Shown here: piece after piece, positions 5,943-7,041 of the stretch | How the letters are laid out: the number at the start of each line of letters is the position of its first letter | Numbering within the stretch: the first letter of the stretch is position 1 | Assembly (NCBI GenBank): GCA_025356765.1 | Contig: JANXRO010000137.1 | Location: forward strand, 1-7,041 | DNA length: 7,041 bases | Origin: Hyphomicrobiales bacterium | Lineage (GTDB): Bacteria; Pseudomonadota; Alphaproteobacteria; Rhizobiales; Aestuariivirgaceae | Reading direction: 5' to 3' | Made by a program: the position numbers and the translations under genes | The notes under the pieces: generated by a model | The model's database searches: none | What the model was told of the DNA's origin: nothing | What the model saw: only the letters and a program-made list of their open reading frames with translations

Positions 5943-7041
5943 CTTGAACTCTTTCGTGAATACACGCTTTTTGCCTTCAAAGGCATCAATCTTGCCCCAC
6001 ACAATCCAGTGGGTTTTAGTTGCGGTTAACTTGCCATAGGTTTCAGTCCGGGTTTGCCAACGGCCCCGCTTGCGGCCTTCGGTCCAATGGGTTTCCATTT
6101 TGGCCGATAATGGATCATCGGGCAGAATTGTATAGGTTTCGCGACCCGTGCCCCAAATGGTCAGGCCCAGATCGGTAATCACCTGGGTTCCGAAATCATC
6201 GACAATCTCCAAGCGCGTTTGGCCGGTTTTGGCATTCACAGAAATATCGCGTTTGTTCGAAGCCGGTTTAATATGTTTCAGTTCGACTGGCTTGGCGCTT
6301 TCTGCTTGTTCGAAAATCACTTCACGCTCGGCCATGGGCTTGGCGCGAATGGGCAAACTGAGTTCAGAAAGCCCCGCATAAACTGTAAGTTTCACAGGCT
6401 CGGGTGCAGGCCACATCATGGGGAAATAAGAAGTAGAGATGGCAACGCGCAGCTTGTGGCCGGCTGGCATATGGTAAGCAATATCATCCAATTTGATTTT
6501 CATTCGGTAGCGATTGCCGGGTGAAAGCGCTGATGGATTTTCCCGGCTGGTGCGCTGGGTTAGGTTTTGCAGATGATAGGTGATGCGTGACACTTCACCC
6601 GTGGGCCACACATCATTCAGGCGCACAGCCACATGGGCCACTGGCTTATCAACGCTGAAATCAATCTCGATTGTGGGCTGGCCCACAATATCAATATCTT
6701 CAACCAAAGCCGGGCTGTCTAAGGTTATGGATTGACTGTCGTCCTTGGCTTGGTCGCCCGGAAATTCCGGCCCCATCCAGATGATGCAATATTCACCGCC
6801 ATCAAATCCGGTGGTTTGTTTGGATGTCAGCTCCAATGCTTTTTCAGCGCTCTTTGCACCGCTGATGCCTTTATCAGTTAAAAACCAAGTCTTGTTTGAA
6901 GTGTTGCCAAAGCCCCAATAATTTTCTGCAATCCAGCGGCCTTTGATTTCTGTGGGAAATGAACCGGGCTTAAATGGCTCCATCACATAGACACGGTAAT
7001 CCGCTTCCAAAGTTACTTTGGTGTCGATGTCTTTCAGATAA
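5916..7041 (-). CDS. CocE/NonD-type hydrolase, C-terminal part (5' end beyond window)
   Basis: The frame is open to the right edge, and 374 residues of the C-terminal part are visible. The TTG at 7010 is internal, because coding sequence continues upstream of it. The visible part matches the C-terminal jelly-roll domain of X-Pro dipeptidyl-peptidase/CocE-type serine hydrolases (about visible residues 15-240). Typical blocks are DVWPTGEVSRITYH, followed by an arginine-rich strand, and MPAGHKLRVAIS with YFP shortly after. The alpha/beta-hydrolase core with the Ser-Asp-His triad would be encoded to the right, so neither the triad nor a signal peptide can be checked. About 125 further residues (250-374) form a conserved-looking extension rich in Trp and Thr (VDDFG, PDDPLSA, ETHWTE), ending in a basic tail. 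Family members cleave esters or amides; the substrate is unknown. The TGA stop lies inside the rpoE promoter. Confidence 0.85.
   Translation of the reverse strand, partial: YLKDIDTKVTLEADYRVYVMEPFKPGSFPTEIKGRWIAENYWGFGNTSNKTWFLTDKGISGAKSAEKALELTSKQTTGFDGGEYCIIWMGPEFPGDQAKDDSQSITLDSPALVEDIDIVGQPTIEIDFSVDKPVAHVAVRLNDVWPTGEVSRITYHLQNLTQRTSRENPSALSPGNRYRMKIKLDDIAYHMPAGHKLRVAISTSYFPMMWPAPEPVKLTVYAGLSELSLPIRAKPMAEREVIFEQAESAKPVELKHIKPASNKRDISVNAKTGQTRLEIVDDFGTQVITDLGLTIWGTGRETYTILPDDPLSAKMETHWTEGRKRGRWQTRTETYGKLTATKTHWIVWGKIDAFEGKKRVFTKEFKEKIERKLQ

Overview
The window reads as a piece of an alphaproteobacterial chromosome of moderate GC. The strongest pointer is the sigma/anti-sigma pair at 4621-5861. 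It is an ECF sigma factor plus a ChrR-type zinc anti-sigma that keeps all metal ligands of the Rhodobacter RpoE-ChrR singlet-oxygen system. The GAPDH and ribulose-phosphate epimerase sequences also have an alphaproteobacterial look. The order cannot be fixed from the sequence alone. There are no rRNA or tRNA genes, no mobile elements and no CRISPR.

Layout. Plus strand, 1-3900: the C-terminal five sixths of peptide chain release factor 3 (prfC, cut by the left edge). It overlaps by 4 bp a four-helix DUF599 membrane protein (1323-2039). After a 96-bp promoter/leader comes gap (GAPDH, 2136-3146), then a clear rho-independent terminator (3171-3202), then rpe (ribulose-5-phosphate 3-epimerase, 3229-3900). 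Minus strand, 7041-3860: the C-terminal part of a CocE/NonD-type alpha/beta hydrolase (cut by the right edge), then an apparent three-gene operon transcribed leftwards: ECF sigma (rpoE), chrR and a short-chain dehydrogenase/reductase (SDR). The SDR and rpe converge and their coding ends overlap by 41 bp.

How the genes work together. RF3 recycles class-1 release factors at the end of translation. GAPDH and Rpe are central sugar-phosphate enzymes shared by glycolysis, the pentose phosphate pathway and, where present, the Calvin cycle. The minus-strand operon is a stress-response module. ChrR should hold the sigma factor inactive through its N-terminal zinc domain and respond to a signal through its C-terminal cupin domain. 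A TGATC-type promoter just ahead of rpoE suggests autoactivation. The SDR is tightly packed behind chrR and so is probably induced with the module. It resembles SDRs that elsewhere accompany RpoE/ChrR-controlled lipid-modification genes, but here the operon ends immediately at rpe.

Most noteworthy points: the rpoE promoter is embedded in the end of the hydrolase gene, with the -35 sharing its stop codon. The SDR has been recruited as third gene of the stress operon with a probable TTG start. The SDR/rpe 3' ends overlap. Nothing in the window looks like a wholly new system; it is mainly core metabolism next to one well-defined stress regulon core.
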